A stretch of 48,180 bases of DNA. Source: Bryobacterales bacterium. Lineage in GTDB: Bacteria; Acidobacteriota; Terriglobia; Bryobacterales; Bryobacteraceae. A model generated the notes under the pieces. It saw nothing but the letters and a program-made list of their open reading frames with translations. It was not told the DNA's origin and did not search any database. The stretch lies in NCBI GenBank assembly GCA_020847315.1, contig JADLCF010000166.1, positions 1 through 48,180 on the forward strand, given 5' to 3'. Position numbers and translations under genes: made by a program. This document shows, in pieces, positions 16,695 through 25,520 of the stretch (the first letter of the stretch is position 1; each line of letters opens with the position of its first letter).

Positions 16695-18518
16695 CTACCT
16701 TCCGTAGACAAAGCGGCTGCGGCGCGGGTCCGCTCCGCCTTCCAGGATTCCCGGCTTCACGCGGATGAGTGTGGGCGAAGCTCCGTTCGAGAGCGGCCCC
16801 TGCACCTGAACACGGTGCCCCATCTCCCGCAGCCGCGCAATCGCCGCCCCCGGAATACGGCTTTCGAGCAGAAGGCGTCCACGCTCGAATTCGTTGCCCG
16901 CGAAACTTGCAAAGTAGTGCTTCGATTGAAAGCGCGGGGCCTCCACGGCGCGTTGCGCATCCATTCCGAATTCGATCACATTCAGCAACACCTGGAGCAG
17001 TGATTGATCCTGGTTGTCGCCGCCCGGCGTGGAGAACACCATTACCACTTCGCCATCCTTGAGGACCATCGTGGGAGATAGCGTCACCCGCGGGCGCTTT
17101 CCCCCCTCGATCCGGTTCGCATGGCCCGGCGCCATCACGAAACTCTGCAGCCGGTTGCTGAGCGGGATCCCCGTGCCGGCCACAATCACCGAGGGCAGCC
17201 ACGCTCCACTCGGGGTTGCGCTGAAGGCGTTGCCCCAGCGGTCCACCACATTCACGCAAGTGGTGTCCATGTCGAAACTCTTGCCCTTCGAAACGGGAAA
17301 CACCGGCTCCTTCCCCGGATGGCCGGGGCGGTACTCCATGGACGCCTTGCTCGGATCGATGAGTGCCGCCCGCTGCTTGCCATAGCTCTCGCTGAGCAGC
17401 ACGCCTTCGGGAATCTGTGAGAACTTGGGATCGCCATAGAAACCGTCCCGATCGGCGAAGGCGAGCTTGAACGCCTCGGTGAGCGTGTGGATATATTCGC
17501 CGGAATTGTGGCCCATCGCCCGCAGGTCGAAGTTCTCCAGAATGGCTAGGGTTTCGAGCATCACGGGACCCTGCGTCCAGAAGCCGGGCTTGAGAACTTC
17601 GTAGCCCTTGTAGCGATAAACCCGAGGATGGTCGAGATCGGCCTTGAACGCCGCCAGATCGCTGTAGCGGATTAACCCGCCATTAGCCCGAGAAAAGGCG
17701 TCGATCTTGCGGGCGATTTCGCCCCGGTAGAAGTAGTCTCGAACCGCCTGAATCTTCTGCTCGCGGGTGCCCTTCGCATTCGCCTCCGCCGCCACCATCG
17801 CGCGCAATGTCGCCGCAAGATCCGGCATGCCGAAGAGTTCCCCCGCCCTGGATGGTTGTCCGCCCGGATAGAAGAACGCCCTTGAGGAGGGCCAATTGCG
17901 CATCACCCGCCATTCGGCATCCAGCATGTAAGCGAATTCGAAGCCCATCGGAAAGCCTTCGGCGTGTTCGATCGCCGGCGCGGCGATATCCGCGAAGCGG
18001 AGGGTACCGAAGTTCTTGAGCGCGAGGAGGATGCCATCCACCACGCCGGGCAAAGGAGCGGAAGAAATTCCATGCGCCGGGATGGGCGCGAGCGTGTCGG
18101 TCTCCTCCGGCTCGGTCTCCCATTTCTCGGGCTTCCGCTTCTCAAAAAAATCAACGGTCGCCAGTGCCGGAGCCGTGCCGATGCCGCTTACCACAACCGG
18201 GGCTCTGCCCTTGAGCTTGATGATAAACGGCGCTTCGCCTCCCAAGCCGAACCGGCTTTGCTCCACCACCGCCGCGGTCAGAGTGGTGGCGACCCCGGCA
18301 TCCACGGCGTTGCCGCCCTTATCCAGCATGCGTATGCCGGCCCCCACCTGCAGGTTGTCGCCTGCCGCCACCATATCGTGCGTTCCACGCACCGGCGGGA
18401 AGAGTGTAAACTGCGCGAAGAGCAGCGAGCCCAATGCGAGGGCCGCCAGCACACCCATTCCCCGCAAAGCGCGGCCGAGCGGCATGCGCGCGCCTGCTCG
18501 CCTACCTGCCTGTCTCAT
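16695..18518 (-). CDS. Gamma-glutamyltransferase family protein
   Basis: A 607-residue Ntn-hydrolase of the GGT family, which cleaves gamma-glutamyl bonds of glutathione or related peptides outside the cytoplasm. A hydrophobic segment at residues 21-36 is a signal or anchor. The large-subunit motif is GGNAVDAGVATTL. The autoprocessing/catalytic Thr lies in MDTTCVNVVDRWGNAFS (about residue 419), where most family members have Thr-Thr-His or Thr-Thr-Gln. The small-subunit signature is PGGDNQDQSLLQVLLN. The ATG at 18518 has GGGAG eight bases upstream and overlaps the methyltransferase gene by 17 bases. It converges on the cysteine peptidase gene with 13 bases between. Confidence 0.9.
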   Translation of the reverse strand: MRQAGRRAGARMPLGRALRGMGVLAALALGSLLFAQFTLFPPVRGTHDMVAAGDNLQVGAGIRMLDKGGNAVDAGVATTLTAAVVEQSRFGLGGEAPFIIKLKGRAPVVVSGIGTAPALATVDFFEKRKPEKWETEPEETDTLAPIPAHGISSAPLPGVVDGILLALKNFGTLRFADIAAPAIEHAEGFPMGFEFAYMLDAEWRVMRNWPSSRAFFYPGGQPSRAGELFGMPDLAATLRAMVAAEANAKGTREQKIQAVRDYFYRGEIARKIDAFSRANGGLIRYSDLAAFKADLDHPRVYRYKGYEVLKPGFWTQGPVMLETLAILENFDLRAMGHNSGEYIHTLTEAFKLAFADRDGFYGDPKFSQIPEGVLLSESYGKQRAALIDPSKASMEYRPGHPGKEPVFPVSKGKSFDMDTTCVNVVDRWGNAFSATPSGAWLPSVIVAGTGIPLSNRLQSFVMAPGHANRIEGGKRPRVTLSPTMVLKDGEVVMVFSTPGGDNQDQSLLQVLLNVIEFGMDAQRAVEAPRFQSKHYFASFAGNEFERGRLLLESRIPGAAIARLREMGHRVQVQGPLSNGASPTLIRVKPGILEGGADPRRSRFVYGR

Positions 18519-19068
18519 TTACGTATCTCCCGCCGGCGGATTCCACGAGGTTCCTGTACTTTCTCAGCATTTCATACATCACCACCCCGCCTGCCGTGGC
18601 GACGTTCAGCGAGTGCTTGAACCCAAGCATGGGAATCCGGACGCAAACATCGCAGGCCGAAAGCAACTCCGCCTTCAATCCGTCCACTTCATTACCAAAC
18701 AAGACGCAGACGGGGAACTGGGGTTTCCAATCGAACAGATCCACGGCGTGCGCATTGGTTTCGAGCGCAACCAACTGATAGCCTTTCGCGCGCAATTCAT
18801 TGAGCAAGTCGCGCGGTTGGGCCACATGGCTCCACCGCACCACGCCCTCGGCTCCGAGAGCGGTTTTCGCAACACCGGGTTGTGACGGAAGGGGCGTGAT
18901 GCCGCAGAGAAAAATGTGCCCGATGGCGGCGGCGTCGGCGGTCCGGAAGAACGCCCCCACGTTGTACATACTGCGAACGTCGTCGAGCATCAGGGAGACC
19001 GGAATCTCCCCAAGCGCATCGTAGCGCTCCGCTCCGCGAGTGGCCTGGAAAGGCATGCGTTCGCTCAT
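18502..19068 (-). CDS. SpoU/TrmH family RNA 2'-O-methyltransferase
   Basis: A 188-residue SPOUT methyltransferase that uses S-adenosylmethionine to methylate ribose in tRNA or rRNA. The three SpoU motifs are in order: NVGAFFRTADAAA, VLFGNEVDGL and IPMLGFKHSLNVATAGGVV. These make the deep trefoil knot that binds the cofactor. The ATG at 19068 overlaps the stop of the glycosyltransferase gene (ATGA); the frame stays open upstream but without homology. The specific target nucleotide cannot be told. The C-terminal 17 bases overlap the GGT gene. Confidence 0.9.
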   Translation of the reverse strand: MSERMPFQATRGAERYDALGEIPVSLMLDDVRSMYNVGAFFRTADAAAIGHIFLCGITPLPSQPGVAKTALGAEGVVRWSHVAQPRDLLNELRAKGYQLVALETNAHAVDLFDWKPQFPVCVLFGNEVDGLKAELLSACDVCVRIPMLGFKHSLNVATAGGVVMYEMLRKYRNLVESAGGRYVNETGR

Positions 19069-20585
19069 GGGAGAGATGCCTCCCTTCCCTCCGCAGGTAT
19101 TTCCAGAATCGGATCGGATGGATACCGGAGGTTGAGCGGGATGGGCCGCGCCTCGTCCGCGCACAGGGGGATGCGGCCATGGGAGTAGTAGCGCAGACCG
19201 TACTCAATCGCGCGGTGGCTATTGCCGATACAAAACTCGGAGGCGCGCGGTTCGAGCCGTTCCCACAATCCACGTGAACTCGCTTCCTCACCGAGAGCCC
19301 GGAACGCCGTTACCTTCAGGATCGTGACATTCACCGTGGCAATCAACATTGCCGTCATGAGCGCGGCCGTCCGGCGTCGCGATCGCTCGAACAGAAACAC
19401 GGCGACGGCTCCGGCCACGGAAGGCGCCAGCCACTGCCACGCAATCGCATCGAACTCCGTGCGCCGCAAACCATCCGCAAGCGCCTCGGGAAGTACACTG
19501 CCGGCCAGCGCGTAAACGGCGCTCAATAGCACGACGAAACTCAGGATGATGGGCGCTTTCGGCATCCGGGCCAGCGTGAGCCCGAGCAGCGCCGTGAACG
19601 CGGGCAGCAAGGGCAGCAGATAACCTGGCAGCTTGTTCGTTGACGCGGAGAAGAACAGGAACCCGAACAGGGCCCATGCCGCGAAATACCGGGCATGCGG
19701 ATCACGCCAGATTCCTCGCCGGAACAACCCCGCCATCACCGGAACCGCCGGCACCAGCAATCCCAGCAAGACCGGAACGTAGAACCAGAACGGCTGCACA
19801 TGCTGCAACTCCGGCGAGAAGAAGCGGCTCACATGATGCTTCCAGAAGAATTCGTCCACGAACGCGCTGCCGTTACGGGCGTAACAGAATGCATACCAGG
19901 GGATCGATACAATGGCGAACGCGCCGAGCGGCGCCGGCCGCAGCCAATCGGCAATGCGCCGCCACCCGAACGCCAGCAGTGGCGCCGCAAGCACCAAGGG
20001 TACAAGTCCCTTGGCAAGGCTCGCCACGGCGAAACATACCGCGGCCCAAGGCAGCAGCCGCTGCTCTCCCCGGAGCGCCCATGGCATCGCCAACAGCATG
20101 CCTGCGCTAAAGAACACCGTGAGCGGCAGATCCGTCACCGCGGCATGGCTGAAGCCGAGCCAGCCCACGGAGATCGCCAGCATCACCGTCGCGCCCATCG
20201 CGGGGCGCGCGCCCAGCAATCGCTTCAGGCCCAGGTAGTACGACGCAAGAGCCAGAATGCTCAGCAACGCAATCGGAAATCGCGGACCCACGGTATCGCC
20301 GAATCCGAGCGCGAAGCCACCGCCGATCAGCCAGTAAAGCAGCGCCGGTTTCTCAAACCAAGGCGCGCCGAAGAGCCGGGGAGTCACCCAATCACCCGAT
20401 TCGAACATCGCCCGCCCGATGTCGGCATAGCGAGGCTCGTCCGGGCCGATCAACCCCGCGCGGTTCAGGCCGAAAAAGAAAAGCAGATATGCGCAAACAC
20501 TCAGCAAAAGGAGGGCTAGAATCCGTTGGCGCGCCACTCTCTCTAGTATAGATTTCACCCGAGCTCGCAAGCGGAACGTGGGCAT
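19065..20585 (-). CDS. GT39/ArnT-like membrane glycosyltransferase
   Basis: A 506-residue polytopic inner-membrane protein of the dolichyl-phosphate-mannose/ArnT superfamily, which moves a sugar from a polyprenyl phosphate onto lipid A, protein or polymer in the periplasm. The first periplasmic loop has the conserved acidic motif GPDEPRYADIG, and about ten further hydrophobic segments follow (for example ILALLLLSVCAYLLFFFGL). I chose ATG 20585; a TTG at 20618 is an alternative. It is coupled to the methyltransferase gene downstream and divergent from the CocE gene, with 82 bases between. The acceptor is unknown. Confidence 0.87.
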   Translation of the reverse strand: MPTFRLRARVKSILERVARQRILALLLLSVCAYLLFFFGLNRAGLIGPDEPRYADIGRAMFESGDWVTPRLFGAPWFEKPALLYWLIGGGFALGFGDTVGPRFPIALLSILALASYYLGLKRLLGARPAMGATVMLAISVGWLGFSHAAVTDLPLTVFFSAGMLLAMPWALRGEQRLLPWAAVCFAVASLAKGLVPLVLAAPLLAFGWRRIADWLRPAPLGAFAIVSIPWYAFCYARNGSAFVDEFFWKHHVSRFFSPELQHVQPFWFYVPVLLGLLVPAVPVMAGLFRRGIWRDPHARYFAAWALFGFLFFSASTNKLPGYLLPLLPAFTALLGLTLARMPKAPIILSFVVLLSAVYALAGSVLPEALADGLRRTEFDAIAWQWLAPSVAGAVAVFLFERSRRRTAALMTAMLIATVNVTILKVTAFRALGEEASSRGLWERLEPRASEFCIGNSHRAIEYGLRYYSHGRIPLCADEARPIPLNLRYPSDPILEIPAEGREASLP

Positions 20586-20667
20586 GGAGAGCAATCGTCC
20601 GCTGTCTCCGCGTTTCAAGCCTTGGGATCTATACTTAACTCTTTAGCCGCCCTTCGAGGAGAATTCT

Positions 20668-22563
20668 ATGCGCGCCGGGAAGCCTATCCGTCATTTTGCT
20701 GCCGCTTTGCTGTTTTCCTTTCTGCTATCCGCGCTCGCCCCAGCGCAGAGCGACTTCGATTCAAAGCTCGAGGAGTTCAACGAGATCGCCGTCAGCAGCG
20801 AAATGGTGATGGTCCCGATGCGTGATGGAACCACGCTGGCCACCAACGTCTACTACCCCAAGAACCAGCCCGGCCCCTTTCCGGTAATCTTCGTCAAGAC
20901 CCCCTACCTGTTCGGCCCCCTCACCGAGAACTCCGTGGAATTTCCCTTGGAGGCGATCAAGCGGGGTTACGCCTACGTGGTGCAGAATGAGCGCGGCCGC
21001 TACTATTCCCGGGGCGATTGGGAACTCCTGGGCGATCCGGCCAAGGACGGCTACGATTCCCTCACCTGGCTGGCCGCGCAGAAGTGGTCAAGCGGTAGCG
21101 TGGGAACTTACGGTTGCTCCTCCACGGCGGAGTGGCAAATGGAGTTGGCCGCCCAGAATCACCCCGCGCACAAGGCAATGGTCCCAATGGCGGCGGGCGC
21201 GGGCATCGGGCGCGTCGGCGAATTCTATGAGCAAGGCAACTGGTACAAGGGCGGGGTTCATCAGACGCTCTTTACCGTCTGGCTCTATGGCGTTCAGCAG
21301 AATCTGAGGCCGCAGTTCCCGGATGGGCTGTCTCAAGAGCAGTTGGAGCGCCTGCGAACGATGTATGACCTCGCGCCGAAAATGCCGCCCGTCGATTGGA
21401 AGAAGCAACTCCGCAAACTGCCGGCCATCGACTGGCTACGCAGCGCGGGAGCCAACGAAGGCCCCGGCGCGGAACTCATGACGTGGAAGCCCGATGACCC
21501 CCGCTGGTACAAGGGCGGTCTCTACCATGACGACCAGGATTTCGGCGTGCCCGCGTTCTGGTTCAATAGTTGGTTCGACGTCAGCCAGGGTCCGAACTTG
21601 GCGCTCTTCAACCATATCCGCGAAAAAGCCAGTGACCCCGGAGTGCGTAATGGACAGTACCTGCTGGTCGCGCCCACTCTGCATTGCGCCTTCGGCCGCA
21701 TCCCCAAGCGCAAAGACCTCATCGTGGGAGAACTCAACGTAGGCCGCGCGCATTTCCCGGTGAATGACCTGGTTTTCGCGTTCTTCGATTACTACCTCAA
21801 AGGGGCGAAGAATGCGTTCCCGGAGAAAACTCCGCGCGTGCAGTACTACACCATGGGCAAGAACCAATGGGAGGACTCGAACGCATGGCCACCCAAGGAA
21901 GCCGTGCTCACTGAGTTTCACCTGGCCAGCGGAGGCAAGGCGAACAGCCTGTTTGGCGATGGCATCCTCAGCACGGCAGCACCCTCGGGCGCGCCATCCG
22001 ATGCCTTCATGTATGATCCGATGAACCCCGTTCCCTCGCTCGGCGGAGGCGTTTGCTGCAACGCCGGCGCCTCGCTCGGCGGCAGTTACGATCAACGCGA
22101 GATTGAAGCCCGCGCCGACGTGCTCGTCTACACCTCAGCCGCCCTCCCCGAGCCAATGCAGGTTACGGGCAGCGTCTACGCCAGGCTCTTCGTCTCTTCC
22201 GACGCCAAGGATACAGACTTCACCGTCAAACTCGTGGACGTCTATCCCGATGGAACGGCCTACAACATCGACGACACCATCCTCCGCGCCCGCTACCGCG
22301 AGGGGTATGGCAAGCAGGTCTTCATGGAATCGGGCAAGGTTTACGAATTGAAGCCCACGCCCATGTCAACCAGTTACGAATTCCAGAAGGGCCACCGCAT
22401 CCGCGTGGAGGTCGCCTCCAGCAAGTTCCCGCAGTACATGCGCAACCTCAACACAGGCGGAAACAATTACGATGAAACCAAGGGAGTGGTCGCGCACAAT
22501 ATCGTCCATCATTCGGCGCAATATCCCTCGAAGATTATTCTGCCGGTGATGCCCAAACACTAA
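20668..22563 (+). CDS. Secreted CocE/NonD family hydrolase (X-Pro dipeptidyl-peptidase-like)
   Basis: A 631-residue exported serine hydrolase. The signal peptide is residues 1-27. The alpha/beta core has MRDGTTLATNVYYP typical of the S15/CocE family, nucleophile Ser151 in TYGCSSTAEW, acid in WFNSWFDVS and His in APTLHCAFG. The C-terminal jelly-roll domain (PP-binding/XPD type) covers about 430-631, for example VTGSVYARLFVSSD. Known relatives cleave X-Pro dipeptides, cocaine-like esters or beta-lactam side chains; the substrate here is unknown. GAGGAG lies seven bases before the ATG. The gene is alone on this strand and ends four bases from the convergent PhoPQ-related gene. Confidence 0.9.
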   Translation: MRAGKPIRHFAAALLFSFLLSALAPAQSDFDSKLEEFNEIAVSSEMVMVPMRDGTTLATNVYYPKNQPGPFPVIFVKTPYLFGPLTENSVEFPLEAIKRGYAYVVQNERGRYYSRGDWELLGDPAKDGYDSLTWLAAQKWSSGSVGTYGCSSTAEWQMELAAQNHPAHKAMVPMAAGAGIGRVGEFYEQGNWYKGGVHQTLFTVWLYGVQQNLRPQFPDGLSQEQLERLRTMYDLAPKMPPVDWKKQLRKLPAIDWLRSAGANEGPGAELMTWKPDDPRWYKGGLYHDDQDFGVPAFWFNSWFDVSQGPNLALFNHIREKASDPGVRNGQYLLVAPTLHCAFGRIPKRKDLIVGELNVGRAHFPVNDLVFAFFDYYLKGAKNAFPEKTPRVQYYTMGKNQWEDSNAWPPKEAVLTEFHLASGGKANSLFGDGILSTAAPSGAPSDAFMYDPMNPVPSLGGGVCCNAGASLGGSYDQREIEARADVLVYTSAALPEPMQVTGSVYARLFVSSDAKDTDFTVKLVDVYPDGTAYNIDDTILRARYREGYGKQVFMESGKVYELKPTPMSTSYEFQKGHRIRVEVASSKFPQYMRNLNTGGNNYDETKGVVAHNIVHHSAQYPSKIILPVMPKH

Positions 22564-22567
22564 ACCG

Positions 22568-24031
22568 CTATTGCTGTTTCTCCGGGCCGAGCACCGTCTT
22601 GCCCTTCACGGGTGCGGCGCTCCCGAAGGTCTCCGGATTCACAAGAACCTCCGTGGAGAACTTGAATGGCTCACCCTGGGGACGGGACCATTCCGCTTCC
22701 ACGAAGTAGGCGGTAAAGCCCGCAGCCGGTTTCTCCACCCGGCCTACCCAGGTGTTCTCCGCCACGGGTTCGAGCAAAGTGCTCCGGTAAATCGGGCCAG
22801 CCGAATCAATGCGGAAATCGTTGTACTTCGGGTTAGTGCCTGCCCACAGCCGCACTGCCTTCGGCGAGACGTTGCTCGTGACGCGCAGAGCGCCGTCCGG
22901 CTCCACCGTCCAGCGCAGTTCGGGCCGGGGTTGCCCTTCCACCACCGCTTGATAGAACGCCTTGATCGAATCAAACGCGTCGGTTCCCTTAGAGACATTG
23001 TGGCCCGCGTTGGGCACATACCGCAGGTGCTTCTCTCCCGGCAGCCCAGGGTAGTAGAAGCGCGAGGATTCCGGACGGAAGAACTGGTCGCCGGACCCGT
23101 TCACCATGAACTTCGGCATCGTGTAGCGCGCGCGGTACGCATAAGGATCGACGATGGCCATCATCGCCCGGAACTCGGGATCGTCAATGCGATCCATAAT
23201 TCCCTCCCGGAAATAGTCGCCCACCGCCGTCGCCCAGAACCCATACTTGCGGTAGTGGTAAACGAAGGCCTTCTCCACATTCAGCGTATCGATCACGATG
23301 GGTATCGCGGCCACGACGCGTTTGTCAACCGCCGCCGTGGTCCATGTCGTCCAACCGCGTTTTGAGCCGCCGGCCACCACGAACTTGCCCACGGTTGCGC
23401 TACCGCCCTGCTCCGTCGCGGAAAAGGCGGTCACCGTATCCATCGCGCGCACGGCGGCTTTGGTCATCGGCAGCCTCGCCAGCCACTTCGGGTCCTTCGA
23501 GCCTTCAAGGTACTGCCGCCAGCCGTAGGCGATCATCTCATCTTCTTTCCTCGGGCCGAAATCGTCGTTCTTAAATACCAGGGGCTGGTTTGGCACCATG
23601 CGCAGTTCGGTCACCACGCTCGCGGTCTTCCGAGCGAGATCCGCGTAATCGCGCGATGGCTTGGGAACTTTGCCGTCGTTCGCGCCGCCGGAAATAAAGA
23701 GCAATCCCGTTTCGTGCCTCACGTTGGCGGGTGTGTAAATCCAAAGATAGTGCTCCCATTTCGTGCGGTTCACTTCCGCTTCGGTCAGCCACTCCTGCGA
23801 GGTCATCCGCAGCAGAGACGCCCGCACGCCATCGCTCGCCTGCGCCTGCACATACTCGTAACGGTATGCGGGGTCGGGCGTCTGAACGTAGACATCGAGC
23901 GGAGTCTTCCCGCTCGCCATCGGGGTATCGGGAATTTCCTCCACCCTGGCCGATGCGCCCACGCCAGAAAACGCCATGAACGCAGTGATCGCCACAACCG
24001 CAAATAGCCCGATTGGAAGCACTCTTCGCAT
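22568..24031 (-). CDS. PhoPQ-activated pathogenicity-related (PqaA-like) secreted hydrolase
   Basis: A 487-residue protein of the PhoPQ_related family (alpha/beta-hydrolase fold), first named for a Salmonella PhoPQ-regulated protein. The signal peptide is residues 1-29. Family landmarks are RYEYVQAQASDG, LLFISGGANDG, the nucleophile region VVAGGSKRGWTTW (Ser223) and MVNGSGDQFF with the acid; a His is in VPNAGHNVSKG. The C-terminal 110 residues are beta-rich. The start at 24031 has GAGGG about ten bases upstream. It is the last gene of the minus-strand sugar block, 40 bases after the Gfo/Idh/MocA gene. The substrate is unknown, and the PhoPQ link is historical, not shown here. Confidence 0.88.
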   Translation of the reverse strand: MRRVLPIGLFAVVAITAFMAFSGVGASARVEEIPDTPMASGKTPLDVYVQTPDPAYRYEYVQAQASDGVRASLLRMTSQEWLTEAEVNRTKWEHYLWIYTPANVRHETGLLFISGGANDGKVPKPSRDYADLARKTASVVTELRMVPNQPLVFKNDDFGPRKEDEMIAYGWRQYLEGSKDPKWLARLPMTKAAVRAMDTVTAFSATEQGGSATVGKFVVAGGSKRGWTTWTTAAVDKRVVAAIPIVIDTLNVEKAFVYHYRKYGFWATAVGDYFREGIMDRIDDPEFRAMMAIVDPYAYRARYTMPKFMVNGSGDQFFRPESSRFYYPGLPGEKHLRYVPNAGHNVSKGTDAFDSIKAFYQAVVEGQPRPELRWTVEPDGALRVTSNVSPKAVRLWAGTNPKYNDFRIDSAGPIYRSTLLEPVAENTWVGRVEKPAAGFTAYFVEAEWSRPQGEPFKFSTEVLVNPETFGSAAPVKGKTVLGPEKQQ

Positions 24032-24071
24032 GAACCGTACCCTCTTGTTGAGACCTCGAATTCCATCTATT

Positions 24072-25466
24072 CTATGCCAACCCGAGCCGCCCCACGAGGT
24101 CTGGATTCGGCGCACCTCCGGCCCTCCTCGCGGCGCCGGTTCTCGATGTGCGGTCACGCCCCAGCAAGTCCCACGGCTCGCGCGGTACGCGCTCGAGTAA
24201 ACGATTCGCGGCGTCCGAATTCGTGAAGCGTTCCGCCGCCGCATCCCAGTGGAGCTTCTCCCCGGTGCGCAGCGCGATATTCCCAAGGTGGCCTACGTTC
24301 GTCGCCCGGTGCGCGGCCTCCGCCGTTGCCACCGGCGCCGCCGCACCCCGGACGGCATCCACGAAATGCATGGCATGCTCGCGCGTCGCATCTCTTGCCG
24401 CAACCGCTTTCGCTTCGATGCGCGACGCCGCATTTCCGGGGCCTCCTGGTTCCGGATGAATCTCGAACCCCAGACGCTCTGCGATCATTGTCCCCTTTGT
24501 TCCGTAAAACGCCATCCCGTTTGGCATGTCCCTTTCCCCGCGCGCGTTGTAGTAGCGCCACTGCGGCGTCCGGTAGCCTCCCCCGTGACCATTGAAATTC
24601 ACCCCTTCATAGCTCAGGACAAAGTCCTCGTACTCAAAGGTCGCTTGCAGGAGATCCGGGTTGTCCCCCGCCCCTTCCAGAACCAGCCGCCCGCCCGACG
24701 CCGTAATCCGCTTCGGCGCCGCCGCCGCGCCATGCAACCCCATGATCTGATGAAGGCTGTCGAATCGATGCGTGCCGAAATCGGTAATAGTGCCTCCAGC
24801 GTAGTCCCGGAACTGCCGGAACTGTCCGAGAAAGCGCCGTTGATTGAAGCGCGCCTTGGGCGCGGGGCCAAGATACATCTCCCAATCGAGCCCGTCCGGG
24901 GGCTCGGAATCCGGCACTCTGGAGATGACGCTTGGGTAGAGATTCACGTAGTTCCAAATGCGTACATACTTCACCTCGCCGAGATAACCGCCTTGAACGA
25001 GGCTGGCGGCCTGAGCGAAATGTGGCGCGCTGCGGTGCTGTGTGCCCGCGAAGATCAGCCTCCCGGTGCGCTCCATCGCCTCCACGATCTTCCGCCCTTC
25101 GGAGATCGAATACGCCAGAGGCTTCTCGACATATACGGCCTTGCCCGCCTCCGCCGCCAGCACCGCGATGGCCGCGTGCCAGTGGTCCGGCGTCGCGACG
25201 ATCACCGCATCGATCTCCTTGCGGTCGAGCAGACGCCGAAAGTCCTGCACGGCTTCCCCCGCCCCCAACTGGCGCGCCGCGGTTTGCGCGTTCGGCAGGA
25301 AGACATCCGCGGCTGCCACAAAGCGGGCGTTGGGGTTCTCCTTGGCGAACCCGGCCACGTATCGGCCGCGCCCGCCGCAACCCAAGAGCGCAAGGTTCAC
25401 CCTTTCGTTGGCGCCCATCGCCTGAGACGAAGCGAGAGCCGCCGCAAGGAAATTCCGTCGTTGCAT
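24072..25466 (-). CDS. Gfo/Idh/MocA family oxidoreductase, Tat-exported
   Basis: A 464-residue NAD(P)-binding sugar oxidoreductase. The start at 25466 gives a twin-arginine signal (MQRRNFLAAALASSQAMG); a start three codons earlier adds only MGR. The Rossmann motif is LALLGCGGRGRYVAGFA, then VATPDHWHA and YVEKPLAYS with the conserved Lys. The C-terminal half (FGTHRFDSLHQIMG) resembles the Bacteroidetes/Planctomycetes-type Gfo/Idh family with the long C-terminal domain. It lies 54 bases after the second GH109-like gene and is probably in the same transcript. The substrate is likely a sugar or inositol unit from a glycan. Confidence 0.9.
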   Translation of the reverse strand: MQRRNFLAAALASSQAMGANERVNLALLGCGGRGRYVAGFAKENPNARFVAAADVFLPNAQTAARQLGAGEAVQDFRRLLDRKEIDAVIVATPDHWHAAIAVLAAEAGKAVYVEKPLAYSISEGRKIVEAMERTGRLIFAGTQHRSAPHFAQAASLVQGGYLGEVKYVRIWNYVNLYPSVISRVPDSEPPDGLDWEMYLGPAPKARFNQRRFLGQFRQFRDYAGGTITDFGTHRFDSLHQIMGLHGAAAAPKRITASGGRLVLEGAGDNPDLLQATFEYEDFVLSYEGVNFNGHGGGYRTPQWRYYNARGERDMPNGMAFYGTKGTMIAERLGFEIHPEPGGPGNAASRIEAKAVAARDATREHAMHFVDAVRGAAAPVATAEAAHRATNVGHLGNIALRTGEKLHWDAAAERFTNSDAANRLLERVPREPWDLLGRDRTSRTGAARRAGGAPNPDLVGRLGLA

Positions 25467-25520
25467 GCGGCCCATTCTATACGCGGCGGCGCATCGGCAG
25501 AAGCGGCCGTGAAGCAATCT

